The notes under the pieces are model-generated. The model did not search any database, had not been told where the DNA came from, and saw only the letters and a program-made list of their open reading frames with translations. A DNA stretch of 64,000 nucleotides from Candidatus Kapaibacterium sp. (GTDB taxonomy: Bacteria; Bacteroidota; Ignavibacteria; Kapaibacteriales; UBA2268), in NCBI GenBank assembly GCA_013414795.1, contig CP058732.1, forward strand, positions 2,083,950 to 2,147,949, given 5' to 3'. Made by a program: the position numbers and the translations under genes. Positions 44,863 to 54,600 of the stretch are shown here, in pieces. Position 1 is the stretch's first letter, and every line of letters starts with the position of its first letter.

Positions 44863-47043
44863 TTGAGTTTTTGTTTAAAAAATTTTTTCAAAAAGTTGAA
44901 AGATTTTTGGTCGAAATCTGCTTTTAGTATTATTGCTTTGTGGTTTTTGTGTATTTATGTAGGTTTTTCAAACGACACAACAGCAATAAAAACCAACTAT
45001 TGGAAAATACCCGATACAGTGCGTCAGTTTGGTATTTATGCTGGTTACAATTTAAACGACCATAATCCAGATTTTGCAAAACTTCCAGGGATTCCCAACT
45101 GTTGCAAAGGATTTACAAATGGTACTGGGACGGGCTTTTCGGCTGGTTTTTTTATTGAAACCCCTCTACCCTACTCGCTTTTTGCTGGTTTGCGAGCCTC
45201 TGGAACCAGTCTCGATGGCTGGCTTAAAGAAAAAGAACATACTTTTATCCGAGATGGTAACAACATCATCGATGGCATATTCGAACACAATTTGAAAGCA
45301 AATATTATAACTGTTGGCTTCGAACCATACTTAAGATTCAACCCAGTTCTTGGATTTAGCATTTATTTTGGTGGTAGATTAGCATTCCCTCTGGTAAAAA
45401 AGTTTGAACAATGGGAACAAATTGTCGAACCCGCCGATAAAGGTGTATTCGTAGATACCCAATCCAGAATTAGAAACAAATTTTCTGGTGATATTCCCAA
45501 AGCAAAACCAGTCCAAACAGATTTGCATTTTGGTATTTCTTTTGACTTTCCAATGAACAAGCATAAATCGTTTATCCTATCGCCTTTCGCTTCTTATCAC
45601 ATTGGAATGTCCGACGTTGCCGATAGTGTCAAATGGACTATAAACTCGCTTCGTTTGGGCTTATCAATAAAGTATCTACCAATAAAAATTGAGAAACCCA
45701 AGGTGCTTCCTCCATTGGAAGAACACAAAACAATTTATAAAATAGACACAATTATTGTTGAAAACGAAAAAGTCACCCGCTCGAAGTTTATTGTTGGTTT
45801 AGAAAGAAAAGATACAATTATTGATAAAACAAAAAATAAGATTATTTACACCGAAATAATTTCAAGAACAGATACGATTTACAAAAAGCCTAAACCAGTT
45901 GCAAACATATCAATCAACACAGGAACAATTCACCTCGAGACACAATTCGTAACGCAAGCATTTCCGCTTCTTCCAATACTCTTTTTCGAATTAAATTCAA
46001 GCGAAATCACAGATTTTTATCATAAAATCGACAAACCAGAAGAATTCAACTACGACAGTCTACCCACCAGACCACTTGATTTAAACAAACAAGTTTTAAA
46101 TATTATTGGCTATCGACTTACCCAAAAGCCGAATGCAAAAGTTACTATTATTGGATATTCCGATTCAACAACAGAGAAAGCCGATTGCGAACTTGCCCGA
46201 AGACGAGCATCATCGGTAAAAGATTATTTAGTTAATGTTTGGAAAATCGACCCTGCGAGAGTACAAGTTCAAACTGGAAAGGGACGCTGTTACCCACGCA
46301 ATAGAACAATAACACAAAATGATAGTGGTTTTGCAGAAAATCGCCGAGTTCTAATTTCATCCAACGACCCAGAGATTATGCAACCAATCTCCAAGAAAAG
46401 ATTTCTCGAAATATTAGATTTTCAACCAAAAGTTTTAGAATTCGACCCAAAAAAATCAAAACTTTATGGTATAAAAAACTGGAATTTGGAGGTTATTAGC
46501 AATAATTCTCCAACTTTAAGTTACAATGGAGAAGGTAATCCGATTATTATTAAAGAAGAAGTTCAGGAAAAACTGTTAAACATTCTAAAACAAAACCAAA
46601 CTCTTGATGTGGTCTTCAAACTTACAGACAGCGAGGGAAACGTTTCGATCGACAAGAAGCAAATCCAAGTTGTAAATGATACAAACGAAATTGAAATCCA
46701 AAGACTTTCTTTAATCTTGTTTGATGTTTCCAGCTCTGAGATTCCACCAATCACGAAAAAAGAAATCAAGAATTTCCTCAGCGTCAATTCCGAATTGACA
46801 CAAGCGAGGATAATTGGCTATTCAGACATTTTAGGAGACCGTGATTTCAACTATTCGCTTTCTCAAAAAAGAGCCGAAAAAACATTGGAACTCGTAAAAA
46901 GTATAGACCAAAACATTGAAATAATCGAAATCAAAGGGGTAGGTTCTTCAAAATTACCACCGGGAATAAATTCTTACTCTACACCAGCAGAGCGATTTCT
47001 TTCTCGTACTGTCTATATTGAATTAATAAAAAAATGGAAGTAA
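44863..47043 (+). CDS. OmpA-like outer membrane protein with two OmpA domains
   Basis: 726 residues, the start is a TTG at 44863 as no ATG is in frame near; a TTG at 44896 is also possible and gives a plainer signal peptide. A hydrophobic export signal (SAFSIIALWFLCIYVGFS) precedes a beta-barrel with LPGIPNCCKGF. Two OmpA-like peptidoglycan-binding domains follow: about 385-500 (TIIGYSDSTTEKADCELARRR) and 615-720 (IIGYSDILGDRDFNYSLSQKR). It is a paralogue of the protein at 1-1580. An envelope-linking role is likely. It is a lone gene followed by a convergent one, 18 nt away. Confidence 0.85.
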   Translation: MSFCLKNFFKKLKDFWSKSAFSIIALWFLCIYVGFSNDTTAIKTNYWKIPDTVRQFGIYAGYNLNDHNPDFAKLPGIPNCCKGFTNGTGTGFSAGFFIETPLPYSLFAGLRASGTSLDGWLKEKEHTFIRDGNNIIDGIFEHNLKANIITVGFEPYLRFNPVLGFSIYFGGRLAFPLVKKFEQWEQIVEPADKGVFVDTQSRIRNKFSGDIPKAKPVQTDLHFGISFDFPMNKHKSFILSPFASYHIGMSDVADSVKWTINSLRLGLSIKYLPIKIEKPKVLPPLEEHKTIYKIDTIIVENEKVTRSKFIVGLERKDTIIDKTKNKIIYTEIISRTDTIYKKPKPVANISINTGTIHLETQFVTQAFPLLPILFFELNSSEITDFYHKIDKPEEFNYDSLPTRPLDLNKQVLNIIGYRLTQKPNAKVTIIGYSDSTTEKADCELARRRASSVKDYLVNVWKIDPARVQVQTGKGRCYPRNRTITQNDSGFAENRRVLISSNDPEIMQPISKKRFLEILDFQPKVLEFDPKKSKLYGIKNWNLEVISNNSPTLSYNGEGNPIIIKEEVQEKLLNILKQNQTLDVVFKLTDSEGNVSIDKKQIQVVNDTNEIEIQRLSLILFDVSSSEIPPITKKEIKNFLSVNSELTQARIIGYSDILGDRDFNYSLSQKRAEKTLELVKSIDQNIEIIEIKGVGSSKLPPGINSYSTPAERFLSRTVYIELIKKWK

Positions 47044-47061
47044 CGAGAAAATAACCCAAGA

Positions 47062-48393
47062 TTAGTACGCCGGTATTTTAGTCATAAGCAACGTCGAGTA
47101 ATCATCCTTCTGAATTTGCAATAGTAAAACCTGTGGAGCAATTTTTGGTAAGTAAATTGTATTTTCACCTTTCACAATATTATAATTTTTCGACTCCCAA
47201 ATTCTTTTCCCAGATATGTTGAAAATTTTGACTTTACAATTTGGAAAGTTATGGGTTGACCTTAAAATAATGCACTTGCTAACTTCATTGTAAAAAACAT
47301 CTAATCTCCCAACTTCTTCTGTGCCAGAAACTTCTTGAATTTTCTCGCTCTTTCTATAATTCTTGCCACTTTCTCTCTCAACCCAAACATAATTTTTATC
47401 GTTAACGAAAAACTTATCGAAATATCGAGAATATAGCGAATCGACCAAATAACTATGTTCTCCAAACCATCTTCTATCGCTTGGTAAATCTTGAAATCTC
47501 AATGGTCTATTTTGTCTTGCTATTAAACTATCTAAATATTCAATCAATTTCCCAAAATAATAAACTTCAAAATCCGCATAATCAAACGCACAAATTGTCC
47601 AAGGGATAATACATTCCCCATTGTTATAGTCATAAAATGGAGAGAAGTTGAATTTTGATGGTTCTGCGTCCAACCACATTCCGAATGGTGTTGGACCATA
47701 TCGCCTTGTTGAGATACGAAAATAAACTTCGCGACCAGCAAATTCATCTGGTAATTCCACCTCGACTTTTGTAATTTTCGGATTAGTCCCATAAACATTC
47801 GCGTAGGGCGAACTGTAATTGGTCGAAATTCCAACGCTATCGAGCGATGCCAAGACCCTTCCAGTTTCCCCATCCATTAATTGAACAACCCATTCACTGG
47901 TATCGAGAACAACCCCAACAAACCCGACCCAAAACGAAGCATCTTGAACATAATTTGCATTTGTATCAATTGCTGGATTTGAACTACAAGATATTCCGGC
48001 AGTCAGTAATCGGAAGAATTGTAGTTTAGATGCTGAATCATAAACAATTGGTTCGGTTCGAGCCAATCCACTAAGTATTCTGTCTTCTCCAACTTCTTCT
48101 TGTCCCAGAATTCTCCAATTATTTCCTGCAAAAATCTGGTCGATCTTTAAATTAACTTTTCGTTTTTCATTGTTTCTCACAATTTGAAACTCACCATAAG
48201 TGGCATTAATAACTACCGAATCGAAAACATTATAGAAATGAAAGTACCAAAGAAATTTTGAGTTTTCAGGTGAAATCCCAAGCAATGCTTTCGAATAGTC
48301 ACAGGGCGGACAATCGGCACGAACACTTTGCTGAAAATTCAATATGAAAACGATGAAAAAAACAATTAATGAAATGTTCTTCATACTTTTCAT
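47062..48393 (-). CDS. secreted protein, probable T9SS-type C-terminus
   Basis: 443 residues from ATG 48393 (GGAGG just upstream; ATG 48396 and 48384 also possible). A signal peptide (NISLIVFFIVFILNFQQSVRA) is followed by a cysteine-containing mature start (DCPPCDYSKALL). The mid part is beta-rich with a DGETGRVLASLDS stretch, and the last ~85 residues (CKVKIFNISGKRIWESKNY, GENTIYLP, VLLLQIQKDDYSTLLMTKI) resemble a T9SS sorting domain of weak match. The function is unknown. It is co-directional with a small cysteine-rich protein gene 22 nt upstream. Confidence 0.65.
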   Translation of the reverse strand: MKSMKNISLIVFFIVFILNFQQSVRADCPPCDYSKALLGISPENSKFLWYFHFYNVFDSVVINATYGEFQIVRNNEKRKVNLKIDQIFAGNNWRILGQEEVGEDRILSGLARTEPIVYDSASKLQFFRLLTAGISCSSNPAIDTNANYVQDASFWVGFVGVVLDTSEWVVQLMDGETGRVLASLDSVGISTNYSSPYANVYGTNPKITKVEVELPDEFAGREVYFRISTRRYGPTPFGMWLDAEPSKFNFSPFYDYNNGECIIPWTICAFDYADFEVYYFGKLIEYLDSLIARQNRPLRFQDLPSDRRWFGEHSYLVDSLYSRYFDKFFVNDKNYVWVERESGKNYRKSEKIQEVSGTEEVGRLDVFYNEVSKCIILRSTHNFPNCKVKIFNISGKRIWESKNYNIVKGENTIYLPKIAPQVLLLQIQKDDYSTLLMTKIPAY

Positions 48394-48415
48394 CATTCCT
48401 CCAATTATTAAAAAA

Positions 48416-48865
48416 TTATTGTCTGATTATTTCGAAGGAGCAGGAATGGATAAAATGGAATCCTCTGCAATCGAGCCGATAATATTCTGCACAAAGATAA
48501 GGACAGGTACCATTGGCGTGTTCAGTTAAAAGTCCTTCAATTTGCCAAGTTTCGTCAAAATTACAACCATCCACAGAAGTAACTTTATCCCATCTCCTGC
48601 ATAATTCAAACTGAACAGTATAACTTCCACAATAATAAGTTGTATACTGTTGTGTCTCGGGATCTTTACAATCAATATTGCAATCAATGTTACAAGTTGC
48701 CCTTGAAACAAAGCAATAATAAACCACATATCCATTTTTCAGGACAATACAGCAACCAGGTTCGCAAGGTTTCTGATTTGGTTTCGCAGTTAAAGCGAGT
48801 AGATTTGGAACACTCATCATAAATGTTAAAACCAAAAAGAACAGTATTAAAATACATCTTCTCAT
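48416..48865 (-). CDS. small cysteine-rich secreted protein
   Basis: 149 residues, not recognised. A signal peptide (MRRCILILFFLVLTFMMSV) precedes a mature chain with 14 cysteines, an even number suited to seven disulfides, in pairs such as CEPGCC, CNIDCNIDC, GTCPYLC and LDC. GGAGG lies 6 nt before the ATG. It is followed by the secreted protein at 47062-48393 in the same direction. A disulfide-knotted surface or extracellular role is suggested by composition only. Confidence 0.65.
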   Translation of the reverse strand: MRRCILILFFLVLTFMMSVPNLLALTAKPNQKPCEPGCCIVLKNGYVVYYCFVSRATCNIDCNIDCKDPETQQYTTYYCGSYTVQFELCRRWDKVTSVDGCNFDETWQIEGLLTEHANGTCPYLCAEYYRLDCRGFHFIHSCSFEIIRQ

Positions 48866-49019
48866 ATCAAACCTCCAAATTTACACAAACAAAATTAAAA
48901 TGAACAAACAAAAAAAAACAAGTATAATTTTGGTGATTTTTTTGTAGCAAAATCTATTTATTTTTTGTCATATTTTATACTACAAATTTTAAATTTATAA
49001 TATTTTCACAATTCCTTCC

Positions 49020-49027
49020 TATTTTTG
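49020..49027 (+). promoter_or_regulatory. candidate -7 box of the phosphodiesterase gene
   Basis: TATTTTTG fits TAnnTTTG, 19 nt before the ATG at 49047. The rest of the 180-nt gap from 48866 to 49046 is AT-rich with no other gene. Confidence 0.35.
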
Positions 49028-49046
49028 CTTTTTTATTGAGTAAAAA

Positions 49047-50246
49047 ATGAAAATAGTTAAATTAATTTTATTATCATTTTTTGTTCTAACGTTAAATACT
49101 TTTGCGGACGCTTATGTTCTGCTTATTTCTTTCGATGGATTTCGATGGGACTATTTGAATCGAGGCCTAACACCAAATCTTGAAAGATTTGCCAAGAATG
49201 GAATTCGTGCAATTTCGCTTGAACCCTCCTTCCCAAGCGGAACCTTTCCCAATCACTACTCAATTGTAACAGGTTTATATCCTCAAAATCACGGAATTAT
49301 TGGGAATCACATTTACAACAAATTTTCCAATGCCTCATTTTCGCTCAAAGACACAAGCGCTGTTTCCGATCCGCGCTGGTACTTTGGCGAAGCTATTTGG
49401 GAGACTGCAAAGCGACAGGGTCTTCTTACCGCATCGTTCTTTTGGCCAGGCTCCGAAATGAAACTTGATTACCGACGCCCAAATTATTTCATTCCGTTCA
49501 ATCCCAAAATCCCGTATAAAGTAAGAATTGATTCAGTTATAGGATGGCTAAAACTCCCCTACGAAAAGAAGCCCAAATTCATAACTTTATACTTCGAGGA
49601 AACAGACACCAAAGGTCATGACTTTGGACCAAATTCTCCACAAATAGACTCAGCCATTGCCCTATGCGACCATTTATTTGGATATTTAATCGAGAAACTT
49701 ACAAGTATTAACTTCCTCGATAGCATAAATATTATTGTTGTCTCTGACCATGGAATGGCAGAAATCGACAAAAACAAGATTATTGTTTTGATGGATTTAC
49801 TGCAAATTGGCAAGATCAAAATCAATTCTTATGGCTATCTTGCGTCAATAACTGGCGACAAGGATTCAGTGGAAAAAGCCTTCAAAGTGCTAGAAAGCAA
49901 TGAAAACCATTTCAAAGTTTATAAAAGAGAAGAGGTTCCAGAATTTTATCATTTCTCGAATAATCCGTGGATTGGAGATATTGTCATAATTCCGGATTAT
50001 GAGTGGACAGTTGCATATGATTCGAGTGAATACACATTCAAAGTCAAAGGGAACCACGGTTACGACAACCACTGGATGGATATGCATGGAATTTTTATCG
50101 CTGGCGGCCCTGCTTTTAAAAAAGCATACACTACTGGCACAATACGTAATATTGACATTTACCCATTACTATGCAAAATCTTAAACATAGTTCCAAGAGG
50201 AAATATCGACGGTAAACTTGAACTAATAGAATTTATCCTTAAGTAA
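49047..50246 (+). CDS. ENPP-type nucleotide pyrophosphatase/phosphodiesterase
   Basis: 399 residues with a signal peptide (MKIVKLILLSFFVLTLNTFA) and the alkaline-phosphatase fold. The metal-binding LISFDGFRWDYL, the catalytic Thr66 in PSGTFPNHYSIVTGLYPQNHG, and a later DTKGHDFGPNSP and SDHGMAE are all present. These enzymes cleave phosphodiester or pyrophosphate bonds of nucleotides or lipids in the periplasm. Specificity is unknown. Its TAA stop directly abuts the stop of the convergent kinase gene without intergenic DNA. Confidence 0.88.
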   Translation: MKIVKLILLSFFVLTLNTFADAYVLLISFDGFRWDYLNRGLTPNLERFAKNGIRAISLEPSFPSGTFPNHYSIVTGLYPQNHGIIGNHIYNKFSNASFSLKDTSAVSDPRWYFGEAIWETAKRQGLLTASFFWPGSEMKLDYRRPNYFIPFNPKIPYKVRIDSVIGWLKLPYEKKPKFITLYFEETDTKGHDFGPNSPQIDSAIALCDHLFGYLIEKLTSINFLDSINIIVVSDHGMAEIDKNKIIVLMDLLQIGKIKINSYGYLASITGDKDSVEKAFKVLESNENHFKVYKREEVPEFYHFSNNPWIGDIVIIPDYEWTVAYDSSEYTFKVKGNHGYDNHWMDMHGIFIAGGPAFKKAYTTGTIRNIDIYPLLCKILNIVPRGNIDGKLELIEFILK

Positions 50247-51494
50247 TTACTCTTGGATTTGCAAATCCAGTGGAATGGAAAAGAGGAATTTGGCGCCTTT
50301 CCCTTCATCGCTCTCAACCCAAAGCTTTCCTCGATGCCGTTCGATATACTCTTTGCACAGTATCAATCCCAGACCAGTACTCGATTCTCCCTCCGTGCCA
50401 GGACGCGAAGTCTTTGCTCCTACCTTGAACAAATTTGGAATCAATTCCCTTGGAATACCAATTCCCGAGTCCTCTACAAAAAAAACAACTTCATTGTCCA
50501 CTATTTGAGAACCAACCCAAACTTTTCCGTTGCGTGGGGTGAACTTTATGGCATTTGAAATCAAATTTCGGAAAACAGTCGAAAGCATATTGTAATCGCA
50601 AACCAATTCCAAATTTTCTGGAATTAAATTTTGAAAATAAATTTCTTTCTTATCAATATTCACTTTTTGAAATGAATAGATTTGCTCGACTAAAGAACGG
50701 ATGTTGTACCTGTTTGGTTCGAATGATATCATTCCTCGTTGAATTCTTGACCATTCCAGTAAGTTTTCAATCAATTTATAAACATTTTCTACAGATTCTT
50801 TCAACATTTTTGCAATATCAACAAGTTCTTCTTTTGAGAAACTATCTATATCCACCGAAAGCATTTCTGCAATCCCAAGTAGACCTGAAAATGGGCTTTT
50901 CAAATCGTGGGCAATGATAGAGAAAAACATATCCTTTTCACGATTGGACTCTTCCAATTTTTCCTTAGTTTCAGTTAGTTCGTAAAGAAGTAAATTCTTT
51001 TCATATAAAGCCTCTTCTAAAACGCTTTTGGCAATTGCTAGGTCTTCGGCTAATTTTTGTGTATCCTCGGCGATTTTTTCAATTTTTTCTTCTCGGTTTT
51101 TTAAACTCAATAATTGGCTATATTCCTCTGTTACATCAAAAAAGAATGTTGTAAAATAATATTTTTGGGGTGAGAAAACAGTAACTTTGTACCATCTTTT
51201 TAATGCCTCGGAAAATTGCAAAAAAGTTCTATGTCCACCATTTAGTGCAATCGAACCATAAAAAGAAATCCAATCGAACTTATCATTTTTTATTTCTGGA
51301 ATAACTTCTAACAAAGTTCGATTCAAAAGATTTTCGATTTTCAAACCAGTAAATTTTTCGAATGCTGGATTAGCATCAATGAAAAGAAAATCGATTGGTT
51401 TACCTTCATCATCAAGAATAATCTTGTGGTGAGCAAAACCAATTGGTGATCTGTGTATGATATCTTTGTAAATTTCTAGGTTTTCTGCTTCCAT
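50247..51494 (-). CDS. PAS-domain sensor histidine kinase
   Basis: 415 residues from the ATG at 51494. One PAS domain (about 10-125, with FIDANPAFEKFTGLKIEN), a coiled coil (about 125-190), a phosphoacceptor domain with FSIIAHDLKSPFSGLLG, and an ATPase domain with NLISNAIKF, DSGIGIP and STGLGLILCK. It is cytoplasmic in this model. Starting at ATG 51572 would add a hydrophobic stretch in AT-rich DNA; a TAATTTTG box at 51513-51520 supports the later start. No response regulator is adjacent, so the partner is not known. Confidence 0.85.
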   Translation of the reverse strand: MEAENLEIYKDIIHRSPIGFAHHKIILDDEGKPIDFLFIDANPAFEKFTGLKIENLLNRTLLEVIPEIKNDKFDWISFYGSIALNGGHRTFLQFSEALKRWYKVTVFSPQKYYFTTFFFDVTEEYSQLLSLKNREEKIEKIAEDTQKLAEDLAIAKSVLEEALYEKNLLLYELTETKEKLEESNREKDMFFSIIAHDLKSPFSGLLGIAEMLSVDIDSFSKEELVDIAKMLKESVENVYKLIENLLEWSRIQRGMISFEPNRYNIRSLVEQIYSFQKVNIDKKEIYFQNLIPENLELVCDYNMLSTVFRNLISNAIKFTPRNGKVWVGSQIVDNEVVFFVEDSGIGIPRELIPNLFKVGAKTSRPGTEGESSTGLGLILCKEYIERHRGKLWVESDEGKGAKFLFSIPLDLQIQE

Positions 51495-51619
51495 AAGTGC
51501 GAAGTATAAAAACAAAATTAAAAAATTAATTTTTAAAATTTCCAGCACAAAAAAAATTATCTTTTGTAACATTTTTAAGAAAAATTTGTTAAATTTTGAT
51601 GTTTTTTTTGAGGTAAATT

Positions 51620-54600
51620 ATGAAAAAATTATTTTTATTTGTGGTGGGTTTGTTTTTACTCATCTGCAACAACCTTGCTTTCTCTCAAAAAATTACAGCA
51701 GAGCAGTTATTGTTCAATTCTTCGCAAGGACGCGAATTTTGGATTGCCATTCCACCCAACGAAGACGACCGTCAACCAATTGGAAACACTGAGGAAATAG
51801 CAATTGAAATTTATGTAACATCTTCCAAAAATTGCTGGGCAACAGTTGAAATACCAGGATTAGGATTAATTAAAACTAAAAAAGTTGAAGCATTTCGAAT
51901 CACAACTTTTTCGACAATTACAAATGATTTATTCTGGAACTTAGAAGTCCGAGAAAGCGAAACCCCAACTCCAAAAGCAATTCACGTTTATGCTACTGAA
52001 CCAATTTCAGTCTATGTACTCAACCACAGACATTACACAGCCGATGGCTATCTTGCTATTCCGATTTCTTCCTGTGGAACAGAATACATACACCTTTCGT
52101 ATTACGACTTCCATGAAGATTTGTACGGAGGGGAATTTCGGGGCGGTGGTTTTCTGATTATTCCTAGCGAAAACGGTACAACAGTGCAAATCGAATTAAA
52201 AGGACGTGGCCAGGCTATTGGTCAAACAATTGGGGGCCACAAAATTGGAGACAAATGGAAAGTAACTCTCAACAAGGGTGAAGTCTATTGCGTTATGGGT
52301 GATGGTGCAACACGAGGTCAATTCGACCTTTCCGGTTCACGTGTCATTTCGAATAAACCAATTGGTTTCATCTCTTTTCATAAAAGAACGCTTATTCCAT
52401 CCTTTGATTTGTATAACGGAAGAAATATGCTTTGCGAAATGATTCCCCCAGTTCAGGCCTGGGGCAAGAAGTATTATACTGTGGAATTTCAAAGAAAAGG
52501 GCGGGGCGATTTCTTCCGTATAATCGCAGCCAGAGACAACACAACTTATACTGTCAAATGGTACGACCTCAAAGATGGACGATTCCTCGGTCAAAGAGGA
52601 CCCAAATTGTTAAAAAAAGCGGGCGATTTCGATGAATACGAAGAAGTTTTTGTGCCCCAAGGTCAACCCAACACTCTTGAATCAATTAAAGGAACCTCAG
52701 TTTGGGAAGCAGACAAACCAGTTCTCGTAATGCAATACTCCTACTCAACAGATTGGGATAATGCTCCAGAATTCGACCCATTTATGATTCTTGTAATCCC
52801 AAGAGAACAATATGTACCAAACACAGTGTTTCAAACCCCAGAAGCACAAGCACAATTCCTAACGAACTATTTCAATATAATTGCAGTTGGCGATACCAAT
52901 GACCCCGAGAACAAGCCTATTAAATCGATTACATTAGATGGCAAACCAATCTGGCAAATCGAGCCAAAATTCATTTTCAACAGAATACCAGGTACCGACC
53001 TTTATTGGGCAAAAATTACAGTTAAGCCTGGTTGTCACGTTGTGCGAAGCCAGACAAAATTCGGTGGTTACATCTATGGCTTCAGCGAGGCTGACGGTTA
53101 TGGTTGGCCTGCTTGCACTGCATTCAACAAAGTTGACGAAACCGACACGCTTCCACCCGAAATATATGTCCAAGAAAATTGTGGAGTTTTCACAATTCGA
53201 ACCACAGAGCTCAGAAATGGTCAACCCGGGGACGACCCACGTCAAATCGACCAAGGAGTTAGCGATATAGTATTGCTTGATAGTTCATACAATTTTGAGT
53301 TAAAATTTATTAATGAATTCAAAACTTTCCCACCATTATATGATTATACATTTATTGTTCAAGTAATCGATAAAAACAAACGCGGAGTTGCATATCTCCA
53401 AATTACAGACCGCGCCGGTAACTTTTCGCTCGATACTCTTTATTTCCATCCAGATACACTGGAAATTACCCCAAATCCATTGAACTTTGGTGTGGTTCGG
53501 CTTTCTACTTCGAAAACACTTCCAGTCAAAGTTACAAATGCTTCCGATACAACCGAGAAAATACTTGAAATCAAACTTCAACAAGGCACTGTATTTAAAA
53601 TCGTTAGTGGAAATGTGCCTCCGGAAATCGAACTCCTTCCAAAGGGAGAACATAACCTTGAAGTGGAATATACACCAGCAACAGAGTCCCAAGCCTCAAA
53701 TTTGTTTGATGTCGATACATTAATTGCAATTACAGACTGTGATACTTTTAAAATTCCAGTTATCGGACAAAGTTTAGCCCCAAGAATTTTGGTCGAAGAT
53801 TGGAACGCTGGTACCGTAATTGTCAACAAGAAAGTTTGCAAATTGCAACAAACACAAACTGGATTGTTAATACAAAACCCCGGAACTGATACTCTTATTG
53901 TAAACGGTATCGAAGGAGTTAAACTTCCATTTTCACTCTCTTCTCCTTATACCCCTGAATTCCCAATTATCATTCCTCCGAAAGGAACAGCATACCTGGA
54001 AACACCTTGCTTCGAACCAACAAGTGTCGGACTTTATTCAATAGATGTCATATTACATAGCAACGCACTCAGTGGCGACAGCATTTCCAATTGGCAAGGC
54101 ATTGGTGTTCAACCAGGACCTTACATTACTAATTATGATTGGCAAAGAAGACGAGTCGGGACCTCAAACGAAGGCAAAGTTTACTTAAAAAATGGCGGCA
54201 GTTCAAAGGTTAGAGTTACCGATATAAAACTTGAGCAGCCATCTCCTCATTTCCGAATCAAACCCGGCGGAATAAATCCACAACCTTCTCCATCTACACC
54301 TATCGATTTAATGCCCGATACCAGTAGCACAGGTGTTACACAAATTGAAATCACAGTTCTTTACGAACCACAAGACGAATTCGACCACAACAATACCGTC
54401 GTCCCAGAATTTCATCCAGATGATATGATTGAACCTGGTTCCGTTGTTGGCACTTTACACGGTTACGGCTATCTACCAAAAATAGAAGTAAAGGGATATG
54501 AATTCCTTCCCCCAGTACTCGTTGGAACACAACATCCCGACATCGGAAAGGTTGTCATCAAATCTACGAGTCAATCGGCTGACTTGTTTGTCCAATCTAT

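Noticed and set aside
51494-51572. Longer N-terminus with a membrane segment for the second kinase
   Set aside because: The added hydrophobic residues come from AT-rich promoter DNA, and a -7-like box lies inside it.
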